Source: Pyramidobacter sp. C12-8
GTDB taxonomy: Bacteria > Synergistota > Synergistia > Synergistales > Dethiosulfovibrionaceae
DNA length: 64,000 bases
Assembly (NCBI RefSeq): GCF_002007215.1
Contig: NZ_MUHX01000003.1
Span: 78,132 to 142,131, forward strand
Direction: 5' to 3'
Below are positions 1-8,095 of the stretch, one piece after another. The position numbers and the translations under genes were made by a program. The notes beneath the pieces are model-generated. The model did not search any database. It was not told the DNA's origin and saw only the letters and a list, made by a program, of their open reading frames with translations. Within the stretch, counting starts at the first letter, position 1, and every line of letters starts with the position of its first letter.

Positions 1-616
1 CGACCGCGCCGGCCAGAGGCGCGGCGATGAAGACCCAGAGGTCTGCCATGGCGGCTCCCTTGGCGAAGAAGGCGGGGCCGAAGCTGCGGGCGGGATTGAC
101 GCTGGTGCCCGTGAAGTGGATGCCGAAAATGTGGATCAGAATCAGCGTCAGGCCGATGGCGAGGCCGGCGAACTTGTTGTGGCCAGACTTGGAGGTGACG
201 CCGAGAATCGTCAGCACGAACGTGGCGGTGAGCACGCCCTCGACGGCGAAGCTCTTCACCACGTCGCCGCCATACAGCGCGTTGGCGCCGAAGCCGCTGT
301 CCCAGCCGCAGAGGTAGCCGAGCAGAGCCGCACCGGCCGTGGCGCCGGCGAACTGGGCGATCACGTAGCCGATAAAGTCGCCGAAGCTCATGCCGCCGGT
401 CAGCAGCACGCCCAGCGAGACGGCGGGATTGACGTGGCAGCCGGAAACGTTGCCGATGGAATAGGCCATGGCGACGATCGCCAGGCCGAACGCCAGCGCC
501 GTGCCCAGATAGGCGGCGTTGACCTGCGCGCCGTTGCAGCCCAGCACGACGGCCGTGCCGCAGCCGAAGAGCACGAGCACAAAGGTGCCGACAAATTCAG
601 CGAGATACTTCTTCAT
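1..616 (-). CDS. aqpZ: Aquaporin Z-type water channel (C-terminus cut by window edge)
   Basis: Member of the MIP family, which forms inner-membrane channels for water or small neutral solutes. The reverse-strand reading begins MKKYLAEFVGTFVLVLFGCG, the usual first helix of AqpZ. It carries both half-helix NPA motifs, HVNPAVSLG near residue 62 and SVNPARSFG near residue 175, so about 205 residues of an expected 230 or so are present; the last helix lies beyond base 1. The start is fixed by an AAAGGAAG ribosome site just upstream. It reads out of the window, so neighbours downstream are unknown. The small residues around the second NPA and the overall AqpZ-like N-terminus favour a water channel over a glycerol facilitator, but selectivity is inferred. 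Confidence 0.93.
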   Translation of the reverse strand, partial: MKKYLAEFVGTFVLVLFGCGTAVVLGCNGAQVNAAYLGTALAFGLAIVAMAYSIGNVSGCHVNPAVSLGVLLTGGMSFGDFIGYVIAQFAGATAGAALLGYLCGWDSGFGANALYGGDVVKSFAVEGVLTATFVLTILGVTSKSGHNKFAGLAIGLTLILIHIFGIHFTGTSVNPARSFGPAFFAKGAAMADLWVFIAAPLAGAV

Positions 617-1001
617 TCTTTTTGACTTCCTTTCAACATAGAAGAAATTTACAGCGCCCGTATTATATCCGAGTTTTTCGGTCTCGGCAAATCCGCATAA
701 GTTTTTCTATTTATGTAATCGGGAAACGCGGAGGGTTTTTCAAAGCGCCGTCCGGCGCCGGACGGGCTTGTCCAAAACGTCTCCGCCGAGCTTGGCCGCG
801 GCGGCCGTCAGGCAGGCGAAAAGCCGTTCGCGGTCGTGGGGCAGCCGTCCGCGCCTCGCGGGCAGCGCGGTTGGATCTCCGCAAGGTCTTTGCGCGCCTG
901 CGCCGGAGCGCGCCGTGAAACGGCGTGCGGAATGTTCCACGTGGAACATTGACGACGGGCATATACCGCGCGCTCTTCTTCGCATCGGAAAGGAACCGGA
1001 G
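617..1001. other. Intergenic region between aqpZ and binding-protein gene, with a parS-like site
   Basis: About 385 bases without a convincing gene. The aqpZ ribosome site lies at the left end and a parS-like palindrome at 933-948. Short overlapping open frames on both strands have no ribosome sites and no recognisable protein, so I treat them as chance frames in GC-rich DNA. Confidence 0.6.
933..948. promoter_or_regulatory. parS-like centromere site 1
   Basis: TGTTCCACGTGGAACA is a perfect 16-bp palindrome (20 bp counting flanking AA/TT, 931-950). It matches the bacterial parS consensus (TGTTNCACGTGNAACA) bound by ParB. It lies between genes, and identical or near-identical copies occur at 32921, 39313 and 59194. 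The parS role is inferred from sequence match and repetition. Confidence 0.8.
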
Positions 1002-1787
1002 TTACTTGACGTTCTTCTTCCAGTCGTCGAGGTCCCATTTGTCGCGCAGAGCCTGGAACTCGCCGCTCTGCTTCATCTCTTCCAGCGCCTTGTCCACGGC
1101 AGCCAGCAGTTCCGGATCGTCCTTGGCGGCGCCGAAGGCCGAGCCTTTCGATTCCGTGGCCACGTTGGTCACGGCACAGACGGCGATCTTGCCGGCGAAA
1201 TCTTTGGCCTGACAGTACTTGTAGCCCACGGGGCCGTCCAGCAGCGCGGCGTCGGCGCGGCCGAAAAGCACCTCGCGCAGACAGTCGTCGCTTTTCTGGT
1301 AGTTCTTGACGACGGCGTTCGGGATCGTGTGCGCGTAAGCGTCCTGGATCGTGCCCAGCTGCGTGGCGATGGTCATGCCGGCAAAGTCCGCCGCCGCGGC
1401 CTTTTCGTGCCCGGGCAGGACGAAAAACGCCGAGTCGGAATGATTGGTCACGCCGGTGAAGGCGATCTTCTTCCGGCGCGCGGGCGTGGCCGACATACAG
1501 GCGGCGATCAGGTCGATCTTGTGCGTCATCACCGCGGGCAGCAGGCCGTCGAAAGCCATGTCCACCCATTCGATCTTCTTGCCCAGCTTTGTGCCGATGC
1601 TTTCGATCAGGTCGATGTCGTAGCCCTGCGGCGAACCGTCGGGCGCGCGGAACTCGAACGGCGGAAACGTGCTCTCCGTGCCCACCGTCAGCGTTTCCTT
1701 CGTCATCGCGCCGGGCGTCGCCCAGGCCGCCGCGGCAAAAAACAAAGAAGCCGCCAGTCCGATCGCGCCGATGTGCCGTTTTTTCAT
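1002..1787 (-). CDS. Amino-acid ABC transporter substrate-binding protein (SBP family 3)
   Basis: Periplasmic binding protein of the polar/basic amino-acid uptake family. The 261-residue product starts MKKRHIGAIGLAASLFF, a typical Sec signal peptide ending near residue 24 (AWAT). It is followed by the family core: TVGTESTFPPFEFRAPDG, then YDIDLIESIGTKLGKK, and later a second-lobe segment ending in KWDLDDW. The reading frame extends 16 codons upstream, but GGAGGGG at 1791-1800 places the start at base 1787. No permease or ATPase gene is adjacent, so it is an orphan receptor here. Ligand is not predictable with confidence. A parS-like site lies 54 bases beyond the stop codon. Confidence 0.9.
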   Translation of the reverse strand: MKKRHIGAIGLAASLFFAAAAWATPGAMTKETLTVGTESTFPPFEFRAPDGSPQGYDIDLIESIGTKLGKKIEWVDMAFDGLLPAVMTHKIDLIAACMSATPARRKKIAFTGVTNHSDSAFFVLPGHEKAAAADFAGMTIATQLGTIQDAYAHTIPNAVVKNYQKSDDCLREVLFGRADAALLDGPVGYKYCQAKDFAGKIAVCAVTNVATESKGSAFGAAKDDPELLAAVDKALEEMKQSGEFQALRDKWDLDDWKKNVK

Positions 1788-1992
1788 GATAAACCCCTCC
1801 TGAATAAACTTATTTGTTGTTAAATGAGATGACAATAAACTTATGTTCGATGCCGTGAATGATACTTCGGTTCATTATATTTGTCAAGAATGCAATTAAA
1901 TGAATAACAGTTTCGTTTCTTGCTCCATTTTTGTCCTGAAACTGCTAAAATAAAGACGCACGCAATTTCGATTCCCGAAGGAGGAATGCCGA

Positions 1993-2568
1993 ATGACACT
2001 TTCCGAGCTTTATGTGGGCTGCCGCACGTACCGCCGCTTCGAACAGCGGCCGCTGCCGGACGGGCTGCTTCGCGCCATGCTGGAAAACGCCCGCATCGCC
2101 AGCACGGGGGCCAACGCCCAAACGCTGCGCTTCGTCGCGGTGCAGAGCGCCGCGCTGGTGGCCAAAATGCAGCCGCTCGTCAAATGGGCGGCCTATCTGC
2201 CCAAAGAGATCGGTACGCCGGCCGAGGGCGAACAGCCCGTGGCTTTTGTCGTCATCGTCAAAAAGGCTGGTTCGGGCGCGTTCGCCGACGTGGATGTGGG
2301 CATCGCCGCCAACACGATCGCCACGACGGCGTGGGAGGCGGGCGTCGGCAGCTGTCTGATGGGCTCCATTAACCGCGCCGAAATCGCCGCGCTGCTCGGC
2401 GTGCCCGCGGAGGATACCGTATTTCTCGTCGTCGCGCTGGGCTATCCGGCGCACAAAAGCACGCTTGTTCCCGTCGGCGCCGATGGCAGCGTCAAATACT
2501 TCGTGGACGAAAAACGCGACTACTTCGTGCCCAAACGCGCCTTTGACGACGTAGCGAAAATCGTTTAA
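1993..2568 (+). CDS. Nitroreductase family protein
   Basis: FMN-dependent nitroreductase-fold oxidoreductase of 191 residues, probably a cytoplasmic homodimer using NAD(P)H. The N-terminus MTLSELYVGCRTYRRFEQRPLP is the usual xxRSxRxF-like opening (here CRTYRRF). It continues with LLRAMLENARIASTGANAQTLRFV, DVDVGIAANTIATTAWEAGVGSC and the C-terminal VALGYPAHKS, all standard elements of the fold. GGAGG at 1979-1983 sets the ATG. It is monocistronic, followed by a MITE-like repeat and a strong hairpin. The physiological substrate is unknown; members of the family reduce flavins, quinones or nitro compounds. Confidence 0.9.
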   Translation: MTLSELYVGCRTYRRFEQRPLPDGLLRAMLENARIASTGANAQTLRFVAVQSAALVAKMQPLVKWAAYLPKEIGTPAEGEQPVAFVVIVKKAGSGAFADVDVGIAANTIATTAWEAGVGSCLMGSINRAEIAALLGVPAEDTVFLVVALGYPAHKSTLVPVGADGSVKYFVDEKRDYFVPKRAFDDVAKIV

Positions 2569-2570
2569 GG

Positions 2571-2686
2571 CTATTTCTTGATAGAAAGCACTGATATAGT
2601 TTGCGGGGCGCTGCGGGGGAGTTCAGTCGCTTAGGACTACCTCGACCGCAGCGCCCTTGCGTTCGTCTCTTTAATTAAGAAATAGT
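2571..2686. repeat. MITE-like intergenic repeat, copy 1
   Basis: A 116-bp element bounded by imperfect terminal inverted repeats: left CTATTTCTTGATAGAAAGCAC, right end reading CTATTTCTTAATTAAAG on the other strand. The interior has a GC-rich GCGCTGCGGGGG/CCGCAGCGC pair. Related copies are at 7959-8092 and 52850-52994. It encodes no protein. It begins three bases after the nitroreductase stop. Confidence 0.75.
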
Positions 2687-2745
2687 ATAAGGCCGGCGTG
2701 CCTGTTTTCGGTTGGCGGCGCCGGAAATGTCTCCCGAAGAACGCG

Positions 2746-2789
2746 AAAGAGCCTTGTAAAGCCCGGAGCACGGCTTTACAAGGCTCTTT
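2746..2789. terminator. Strong bidirectional terminator hairpin
   Basis: An 18-bp perfect stem (AAAGAGCCTTGTAAAGCC and its complement) with an 8-base loop. A T run follows on the plus strand and the A-rich left arm gives Ts on the minus strand. It lies between the nitroreductase and the converging small genes at 2814-3357. Confidence 0.85.
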
Positions 2790-2813
2790 TTGCGCGCTTT
2801 CCGTCGGGGGCGC

Positions 2814-3083
2814 TTATCGCACCGGAATGACCCGGTTCACGGCAAGGCGGCTCATCTCGCGTCCCTGCGCGTCGAGTTCGACGTAATGGAGCGCGTCGTA
2901 CTTGAAGCCCCACTCGTCGGCATAGTAGCCGTCGGCGTGGCGGACGAGCAGGCGGTCCTCCTCGCCGACGAACGTGCAGATGTTTCCGCCTCGGTCGCTC
3001 ATCACGGAGACGATGGGGCGGGACAAACGGTTGAACTGGTCGAGCGTGAAGGACACGCCGTGTTCGGACATGATCACGATCAT
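2814..3083 (-). CDS. Hypothetical protein, 89 residues
   Basis: I do not recognise a family. The product begins MIVIMSEHGVSFTLDQFNRL and ends LAVNRVIPVR; it is soluble, with no signal peptide or membrane segment and no metal-binding motif. AAAGGAGCG six to seven bases upstream supports the ATG at 3083. It follows the 80-residue gene at 3115-3357 by 31 bases, and both have the same AAAGGAGCGAT leader, so they are probably co-transcribed. The A/T-balanced codon choice and good ribosome site make it a plausible real gene. Confidence 0.65.
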   Translation of the reverse strand: MIVIMSEHGVSFTLDQFNRLSRPIVSVMSDRGGNICTFVGEEDRLLVRHADGYYADEWGFKYDALHYVELDAQGREMSRLAVNRVIPVR

Positions 3084-3114
3084 GAAAATCGCTCCTTTCG
3101 GCCGGCGGGGTTCG

Positions 3115-3357
3115 TCAGGGAGCTTTCGCGCCGCCCCGTGCGGTTTCGACGGTATCGGCGCAGTCTTCCAGGATTTGGCGGTCGGCGGCGGAGGGGCGCC
3201 CTTCGGCGACGCGGCGGAGGAATTCCGAGGCCAGATCGTGCGGCAGGGACCAGAGGTCTTCCGGCGTTTTCAGGCGCATCCCTTCTCGCTCGTTCCACAG
3301 CACGGTGACGTGCGAACCGTCGGAAAAAGTTTTGCAGAAAGCCATCTCGTTGCTCAC
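3115..3357 (-). CDS. Hypothetical protein, 80 residues, GTG start
   Basis: Unrecognised small protein reading MSNEMAFCKTFSDGSHVTVL from a GTG start. It has a helical C-terminal half (ASEFLRRVAEGRPSAADRQI). The frame stays open to base 3444, but AAAGGAG at about 3367-3373 fits the GTG at 3357. An overlapping ATG in another frame five bases nearer the ribosome site gives an arginine-rich, unlikely product. It pairs with the 89-residue gene downstream. An 11-7-11 inverted repeat (3383-3411) lies just upstream and could be its operator. Confidence 0.6.
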   Translation of the reverse strand: MSNEMAFCKTFSDGSHVTVLWNEREGMRLKTPEDLWSLPHDLASEFLRRVAEGRPSAADRQILEDCADTVETARGGAKAP

Positions 3358-3683
3358 GGGACATCGCTCCTTTAGAATACTGATTTTCGATGAGAAAGCA
3401 TCATTGAAAATGTCGCCCTGGCGCGGCCGAAAAGCATGCGGCACGCGATTTCATGCGGTTTTCGGCGCGCCTTCGGCGCTCTAAAGGGCGAAGAACCTGC
3501 GCTTTTTTGACGAAAACAAGTCCGAGATAACGGGCCATGGCGGCGGGGTGATCGCAGGGAGACGGTTTCCGCGCCGGCGGACGGGAGCCTTTTGCCTGCG
3601 CAAAGAAAGTTATTTTTTCATTCTCATTATAGGGATGCTGTCTTATAATTGTCAATCATTTTACGGTGAAACGGGGGGTTTTT
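3358..3683. other. Intergenic region upstream of azlC
   Basis: This 326-base gap holds the ribosome site of the 80-residue gene, the inverted repeat at 3383-3411, and a stretch (about 3455-3510) resembling the complement of 53125-53180. A minus-strand open frame across it has no ribosome site and an arginine-rich composition. I do not count it as a gene. Confidence 0.5.
3383..3411. repeat. 11-7-11 inverted repeat, copy 1
   Basis: ATTTTCGATGA, seven bases, TCATTGAAAAT. The same geometry with one arm base changed recurs at 39392-39420. It lies 26 bases upstream of the GTG of the 80-residue gene, where an operator could sit. Confidence 0.5.
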
Positions 3684-4397
3684 ATGAACGAGAAGGCGGT
3701 CATCTGCCGCGCTTTGCGAGCGGCTTTCCCTTTTACGATCCCGATTTTTGCGGGGTTCTGGTTCCTCGGCCTGACCTACGGCGTTTACATGAACGTGTCG
3801 GGGTTCAGCTTCTGGTATCCGCTGCTGATGGCGATGACGATCTTCGGCGGCTCGCTGGAATTCGTCGCCGTTTCCATGCTAACGGCACCTTTCGCGCCGT
3901 TGCAGGCGCTGGCGATGGCGCTGATCATCCAGGCGCGGCATCTTTTCTACGGTCTGGCCATGCTGGAGAAGTTCAAAGGCCTGGGCTGGAAGAAGCCGCT
4001 GCTGATCTTTCTCATGTGCGACGAGTCCTTCTCCATCAACTGCGCCGCTGCGGTTCCGGCGGGCGTCGATCGCGGCTGGTTCATGCTCTTTGTATCGCTG
4101 CTGAATTACGCCTACTGGGTGAGCGGCTCGGCGCTCGGCGGCGCGCTCGGCTCGTTGGTACGCTTCAACAGCGAAGGGCTGGAATTCGTGATGACGGCCA
4201 TGTTCGTCGTCATCTTCGTAGAGCAATGGCTCAAGGAAAAAAGCCACCTGACGGCGCTGATCGGCTTGGGCGCGTCGATTGTGTGCCTGTTCTGCTGCGG
4301 CCCGGATTCCTTTATGATTCCATCGATGCTCGTCATTTTTGCCCTGCTGGCGCTCTGGCGTCGTCCCATCGTCCGCCGAGGAGGCTATGAAGAATGA
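3684..4397 (+). CDS. azlC: Branched-chain amino acid exporter large subunit AzlC
   Basis: Large subunit of the AzlCD (LIV-E) two-component inner-membrane exporter for branched-chain amino acids and analogues. The 237-residue protein is strongly hydrophobic, with the family signatures [19 protein letters not shown] near the N-terminus, [15 protein letters not shown], and [14 protein letters not shown] in the middle. GGGGGG before the ATG at 3684 marks the start; an upstream in-frame ATG at 3666 lacks such a site. Its stop overlaps the azlD start by four bases (ATGA), so the pair is translationally coupled. Confidence 0.95.
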   Translation: MNEKAVICRALRAAFPFTIPIFAGFWFLGLTYGVYMNVSGFSFWYPLLMAMTIFGGSLEFVAVSMLTAPFAPLQALAMALIIQARHLFYGLAMLEKFKGLGWKKPLLIFLMCDESFSINCAAAVPAGVDRGWFMLFVSLLNYAYWVSGSALGGALGSLVRFNSEGLEFVMTAMFVVIFVEQWLKEKSHLTALIGLGASIVCLFCCGPDSFMIPSMLVIFALLALWRRPIVRRGGYEE

Positions 4398-4720
4398 CTC
4401 TGTCGCAGCAAATCATCACCGTCGCTATGTGCGCTCTCGGCACGATGATTACGCGTTTTCTGCCGTTCGTGATCTTCTCTGCGTCGCGTCCAACGCCGCC
4501 GTTTGTGCGTTATCTGGGCAAGGCTCTACCCGGCGCCGTGTTCGGTCTGCTCGTTGTCTACTGCCTGAAGAACGTCAGTCTGCTCGGCGGCACTCACGGC
4601 CTGCCGGAGCTGATCTCGATCGCCGTCACCGTGCGGCTGCACTTGTGGAAGCGGCAGATGCTCCTCTCCATCGCCGCCGGCACGATCTGCTACATGCTGC
4701 TCGTGCAGCTGGCGTTCTAG
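4394..4720 (+). CDS. azlD: Branched-chain amino acid exporter small subunit AzlD
   Basis: Small membrane subunit of 108 residues with four hydrophobic segments. The opening [24 protein letters not shown] carries the conserved TxxxRFLPF of AzlD. It continues with a loop [19 protein letters not shown]. It overlaps azlC by four bases and is of normal family length. It should pair with AzlC to complete the exporter. No regulator of the Lrp type is adjacent. Confidence 0.93.
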   Translation: MTLSQQIITVAMCALGTMITRFLPFVIFSASRPTPPFVRYLGKALPGAVFGLLVVYCLKNVSLLGGTHGLPELISIAVTVRLHLWKRQMLLSIAAGTICYMLLVQLAF

Positions 4721-4913
4721 CGGGGCGAAAACGGGGCTGGGAGCGGAATTTTTTACTGCCGTTGCCGATCTGCAGCGGCACATTCCTGAAATATATCCTG
4801 TTTTATGCTAAAATGTTCTGGTAAAATCTCTGCACGGCGGAGCGCGGTTTTCCGAAGAAAGCCGCGTCGAATTTTTTTCGCGAACAGCGCGAAGCGATCA
4901 GGGGGAAGACATC

Positions 4914-6329
4914 ATGGGCGGCTTTTTTGCGGCGGCGCTGAGGGAAGACTGCGTTTTCGATCTGTTTTTCGGCACGGACTACCATTCCCATCTGGGAACG
5001 CGGCGCGCCGGTCTGGCGGTTTACGGCAAAAAGGGGTTCGACCGCGCCATCCACAACATCGAAAACTCCCCCTTCCGCACCAAGTTCGAGAAAGAGGCCA
5101 ACGCCATGCAGGGCACCATGGGCATCGGCTGCATCTCCGACTACGATCCTCAGCCGCTGGTGGTGCGTTCGCATCACGGCACCTACGCGATCACGACCGT
5201 CGGCAGGGTCAACAACAAAGACCATCTGCTCGACGTGATCATGAAGAACACCGGCATTCATTTCTTCGAAATGACCTCCGGCGACATCAACTCCACCGAG
5301 CTCGTCGCCGCCCTCATCAACCAGAAGGACAGCCTCGTCGAGGGCATCCGCTCCGCGCAGGAGATGATCGACGGCTCCATGACGCTGCTCGTGCTGACCG
5401 CCGACGGCGTTTACTGCGCCCGCGACCGCTTCGGCCGCACGCCGCTGACCATCGGCCTGAAGGACGAGGGTTTCTGCGCCTCCTTCGAGCCCTTCGCTTA
5501 TCTCAACCTCGGCTATCGCGACTACAAGGAGCTCGGCCCCGGCGAGATCGACCTGATGACTCCCGAAGGCGTGACCACCCTCGTGCCGCCGGGAGAAAAA
5601 ATGCGCATCTGCACCTTCCTGTGGGTCTACTACGGTTATCCGTCCTCGCACTACGAGGGCGTCTCCGTCGAGCGGATGCGCTACAACTGCGGCCGCATGC
5701 TGGCCCGGCGCGACGGCATGAGCCGCGAGCGGATCGACACGGTGGCCGGCGTGCCCGACTCCGGCATCGCTCACGCCATCGGCTACGCCAACGAATCCGG
5801 CGTGCCCTTCTCGCGCCCGCTGATCAAGTACACGCCGACCTGGCCGCGCAGCTTCATGCCCACCGTTCAGTCCAAGCGCGACATGATCGCCAAGATGAAG
5901 CTGATCCCCGTTCATGAACTGATCGAAAAGCAGCGCATGCTCCTCATCGACGACTCCATCGTGCGCGGCACGCAGCTGCGCAAGACCACCGAGTTCCTGT
6001 TCCGCACCGGCGCGCGCGAAGTCCACGCCCGCCCCGCCTGCCCGCCGATCATGTTCGGCTGCAAGTACATCAACTTCTCGCGCTCCAATTCCGACATGGA
6101 GCTGATCGCCCGCCGCATCGTCAGCAAACTCGAAGGGCACGAACCCGAGCGCGCCGTCCTCGAAGAGTACTGCGATCCCGAGTCGGAGCGCTACGCCGCC
6201 ATGCTGGAAGGCATCCGCCGCCAGATGGGATTTTCCTCGCTCAAGTTCAACCGCCTCGACGACATGCTCGCCGCCGTCGGCGTCGAAGCCTGCAAACTCT
6301 GCACGTACTGCTGGAACGGCAGGGAATAG
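4914..6329 (+). CDS. PurF-like amidophosphoribosyltransferase family protein lacking the N-terminal catalytic Cys
   Basis: 471-residue protein with a class II glutamine amidotransferase-like N-domain (about 1-225) and a phosphoribosyltransferase domain (about 250-440). The PRPP loop is RMLLIDDSIVRGTQLRKTT near residue 345. Active PurF starts M-C-G, and the Cys becomes the processed N-terminal nucleophile; here the start reads MGGFFAAALREDC. A canonical glutaminase is therefore unlikely, and the enzyme may use ammonia or have another role. The C-terminus ends CKLCTYCWNGRE, a Cys cluster reminiscent of Fe-S-containing PurF proteins. It is preceded by GGGGGAAG. There are no other purine genes nearby. 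Its last 119 bases are repeated downstream. Confidence 0.85.
   Translation: MGGFFAAALREDCVFDLFFGTDYHSHLGTRRAGLAVYGKKGFDRAIHNIENSPFRTKFEKEANAMQGTMGIGCISDYDPQPLVVRSHHGTYAITTVGRVNNKDHLLDVIMKNTGIHFFEMTSGDINSTELVAALINQKDSLVEGIRSAQEMIDGSMTLLVLTADGVYCARDRFGRTPLTIGLKDEGFCASFEPFAYLNLGYRDYKELGPGEIDLMTPEGVTTLVPPGEKMRICTFLWVYYGYPSSHYEGVSVERMRYNCGRMLARRDGMSRERIDTVAGVPDSGIAHAIGYANESGVPFSRPLIKYTPTWPRSFMPTVQSKRDMIAKMKLIPVHELIEKQRMLLIDDSIVRGTQLRKTTEFLFRTGAREVHARPACPPIMFGCKYINFSRSNSDMELIARRIVSKLEGHEPERAVLEEYCDPESERYAAMLEGIRRQMGFSSLKFNRLDDMLAAVGVEACKLCTYCWNGRE
6211..6329 (+). repeat. Direct repeat of purF-like 3' end, copy A
   Basis: The final 119 bases of the purF-like gene, including the stop. Copy B at 7749-7867 differs at four positions only, two of them in the stop codon (TAG versus TGA). 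The segment between copies contains the AAA ATPase gene. Confidence 0.9.
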
Positions 6330-6347
6330 ACCGTCACTCCGCCGTGA

Positions 6348-6402
6348 ACAACAGAGCCGTCCTTCCGTCCGCACCGCGTGGACGGAAGGACGGCTCTGTT
6401 GT
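6348..6402. terminator. Terminator hairpin after purF-like gene
   Basis: A 23-bp perfect stem (6348-6370 with 6380-6402) and 9-base loop. No long T run follows, but it sits between the convergent purF-like gene and ATPase gene and probably stops both. Confidence 0.75.
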
Positions 6403-6428
6403 ATGAACCGCAAAAGCGCGCGGGAACG

Positions 6429-7682
6429 TTACAGTTCGAGGCTGTTTTCCTTCGTCAGAAAATCGAAAACGTTCATCGTCGTGATGCCGTTTGCGTCTCT
6501 CGTCACGTTGACGACGTCCTTGACGACGATGATCTTTTTGAAAGAATCGCCGAGACAGTTCAGCGGCGCTTTTTCTTGCGCGGTTTTTTCGACGCCGGCC
6601 AGACTGAACGCCGACTGAACGTAATAACGCCGACTCCCCAAATTGGCGACGAAATCGATTTCCAGCTGGCGGGCCAGCTGCTTCCCTCCGGCGTCGCGCT
6701 CCCTCTTCCGAACCATTCCCACGTCGACGGCGAAGCCCCGGCTTCTCAGTTCGTTATAGATTACGTTTTCCATAATGTGGTTTTCTTCCGTCTGCCGGAA
6801 GTCCAGCCGGGCGTTGCGCAGCCCTACGTCCTCGAAATAATACTTTAGCGGCGAGCCGACGTATTTCCGTCCCTTCACGTCGTAGCGCTGCGCCGCGCTG
6901 ATCACAAACGCGTCTTCCAAATATTCGACGTACCGCCGGACCGTGTTCAGACTGATCTGCGAATGCAGCTCGCTTCGAAACGTCGCCAGGATTTTGCTCG
7001 GATTGGTCAGAGAGCCGACCGAGGACGCCAGAATATTGACGACGTCTTCCAACTCCTGCGTTTTTTCGATGCGGTTGCGCTCGATGATGTCTTTCAAATA
7101 CGTTTCCACAAAAAGGTCTGTCAGATACTTAACCTTCTGTGCTTCCGTCTTCATCGAAGCGACCAGAGGCAGCCCGCCGTAAACGACGTAGTCCGCCCAG
7201 CCCCGGTAAATATCGCCCTCGTATGATTCCATAAACTCTTTGAACGTCAGCGGATAAACGTGAATTTCGTACCCTCTGCCCCTGAATTCCGTAATTACGT
7301 CCTTCGACAAAAATTTTGAATTGCTCCCCGTCACGTAAATGTCGACGTTTTTGACATGAAGCAGCGAATTGAGCGCCTCTTCGAACCCGTCGAGCATCTG
7401 CACCTCGTCGAGAAGGATATAATAATTCGCGCTGTCCTCGATCCGCGACTCGATATAATCCAGGATCGCGCCGGGATTCCGATATTGCCTGTTTTCCCAG
7501 ACATCCAGCTCGATCGGGACGATATGTGATCCCGGCACGCCCGACTGCCGCAGATACCGCGTGAAAAGATTGAACAGCAGGTACGACTTGCCGCTCCGCC
7601 GCATCCCCGTGATCACCTTGATCAACCCGTTGTGCATGCAATCGATCAACGTTTTTAGGTACTGTTCTCGTTTAAATTCCAT
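6429..7682 (-). CDS. AAA-family ATPase with DUF4143 domain
   Basis: 417-residue member of the AAA_14/DUF4143 group, common in anaerobes and archaea and often horizontally moved. Walker A is ITGMRRSGKSYLLFNLF near residue 27; Walker B is YYILLDEVQMLDGFE near 85. The C-terminal half has the DUF4143 pattern (LEDAFVISAAQRYDVKGRKY, then YNELRSRGFAVDVG and a nuclease-like EIDFVA). Cellular role is not established. GAGGT upstream supports the ATG at 7682 rather than the one ten codons earlier. It is flanked by direct repeats of the purF-like tail and looks lower in GC than its neighbours, both signs of acquisition. Confidence 0.88.
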   Translation of the reverse strand: MEFKREQYLKTLIDCMHNGLIKVITGMRRSGKSYLLFNLFTRYLRQSGVPGSHIVPIELDVWENRQYRNPGAILDYIESRIEDSANYYILLDEVQMLDGFEEALNSLLHVKNVDIYVTGSNSKFLSKDVITEFRGRGYEIHVYPLTFKEFMESYEGDIYRGWADYVVYGGLPLVASMKTEAQKVKYLTDLFVETYLKDIIERNRIEKTQELEDVVNILASSVGSLTNPSKILATFRSELHSQISLNTVRRYVEYLEDAFVISAAQRYDVKGRKYVGSPLKYYFEDVGLRNARLDFRQTEENHIMENVIYNELRSRGFAVDVGMVRKRERDAGGKQLARQLEIDFVANLGSRRYYVQSAFSLAGVEKTAQEKAPLNCLGDSFKKIIVVKDVVNVTRDANGITTMNVFDFLTKENSLEL

Positions 7683-7748
7683 GGTCGCGACCTCGTTGAT
7701 AATTTTACGCACAAGTGCGCTTATTATTCAATATTATAGCCTCAAAAA

Positions 7749-7867
7749 GCATCCGCCGCCAGATGGGATTTTCCTCGCTCAAGTTCAACCGCCTCGACGA
7801 CATGCTCGCCGCCGTCGGCGTCGAACCCTGCAAACTCTGCACGTACTGCTGGAACAGCAGGGAATGA
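7749..7867 (+). pseudogene. Detached fragment of purF-like 3' end, copy B
   Basis: 115 of 119 bases match 6211-6329, including the run encoding SLKFNRLDDMLAAVGVE, followed by PCKLCTYCWNSRE and a stop. It has no start codon or ribosome site of its own, so it is not a gene. It is followed, like the true end, by a strong hairpin. Either a 3'-end-targeting element regenerated the tail on insertion, or it is what remains of a decayed tandem duplicate. Confidence 0.85.
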
Positions 7868-7902
7868 ATGTGCGGTCCGCGCGGCGAAATCCTTTCGCGA
7901 AA

Positions 7903-7951
7903 AAGAGCCCGTCTCTCGACTCGTGCCCCGCGAGACGAGAGACGGGCTCTT
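7903..7951. terminator. Terminator hairpin after purF fragment B
   Basis: A 16-bp stem, AAGAGCCCGTCTCTCG with its complement ending at 7951. It follows copy B of the purF tail, as other hairpins follow copies A and C. Confidence 0.7.
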
Positions 7952-7958
7952 ATCGTCA

Positions 7959-8092
7959 TACTATTTCTTGATAAAAAGCACTCACATAGTTTGCCGAGCG
8001 CTGCGAGGGGGCGGTCGCTCAGAACTTCCCCGACGGCTGCGCAGTCTGCGCGGCTCGCTTTGTGAATCTCCCTCGCAGCGCCTCTGCGTTCG
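7959..8092. repeat. MITE-like intergenic repeat, copy 2 (right end missing)
   Basis: The left end TACTATTTCTTGATAAAAAGC is the best-preserved terminus of the family. The interior shares GCGCTGCGAGGGGG and the CTTTGTGAATCTCCC block with copy 3. Similarity stops near GCGTTCG at 8092, exactly where the radical SAM gene's stop codon lies, so the right terminus was lost. Confidence 0.7.
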
Positions 8093-8095
8093 GCA

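Noticed and set aside
3401..3655. Minus-strand 84-codon frame upstream of azlC
   Set aside because: No ribosome site, arginine-rich frame typical of chance GC-rich translation; part of it overlaps the repeated intergenic block.
4803..6413. Long antisense frames opposite the purF-like gene and other high-GC genes (also opposite adhesin 1 and adhesin 2)
   Set aside because: They are mirror frames of real genes, with no ribosome sites or recognisable domains; the sense frames have clear family motifs.
6429..7682. AAA/DUF4143 ATPase as a phage-defence gene
   Set aside because: The family is widespread with unclear function, and no partner effector or other defence gene is adjacent.
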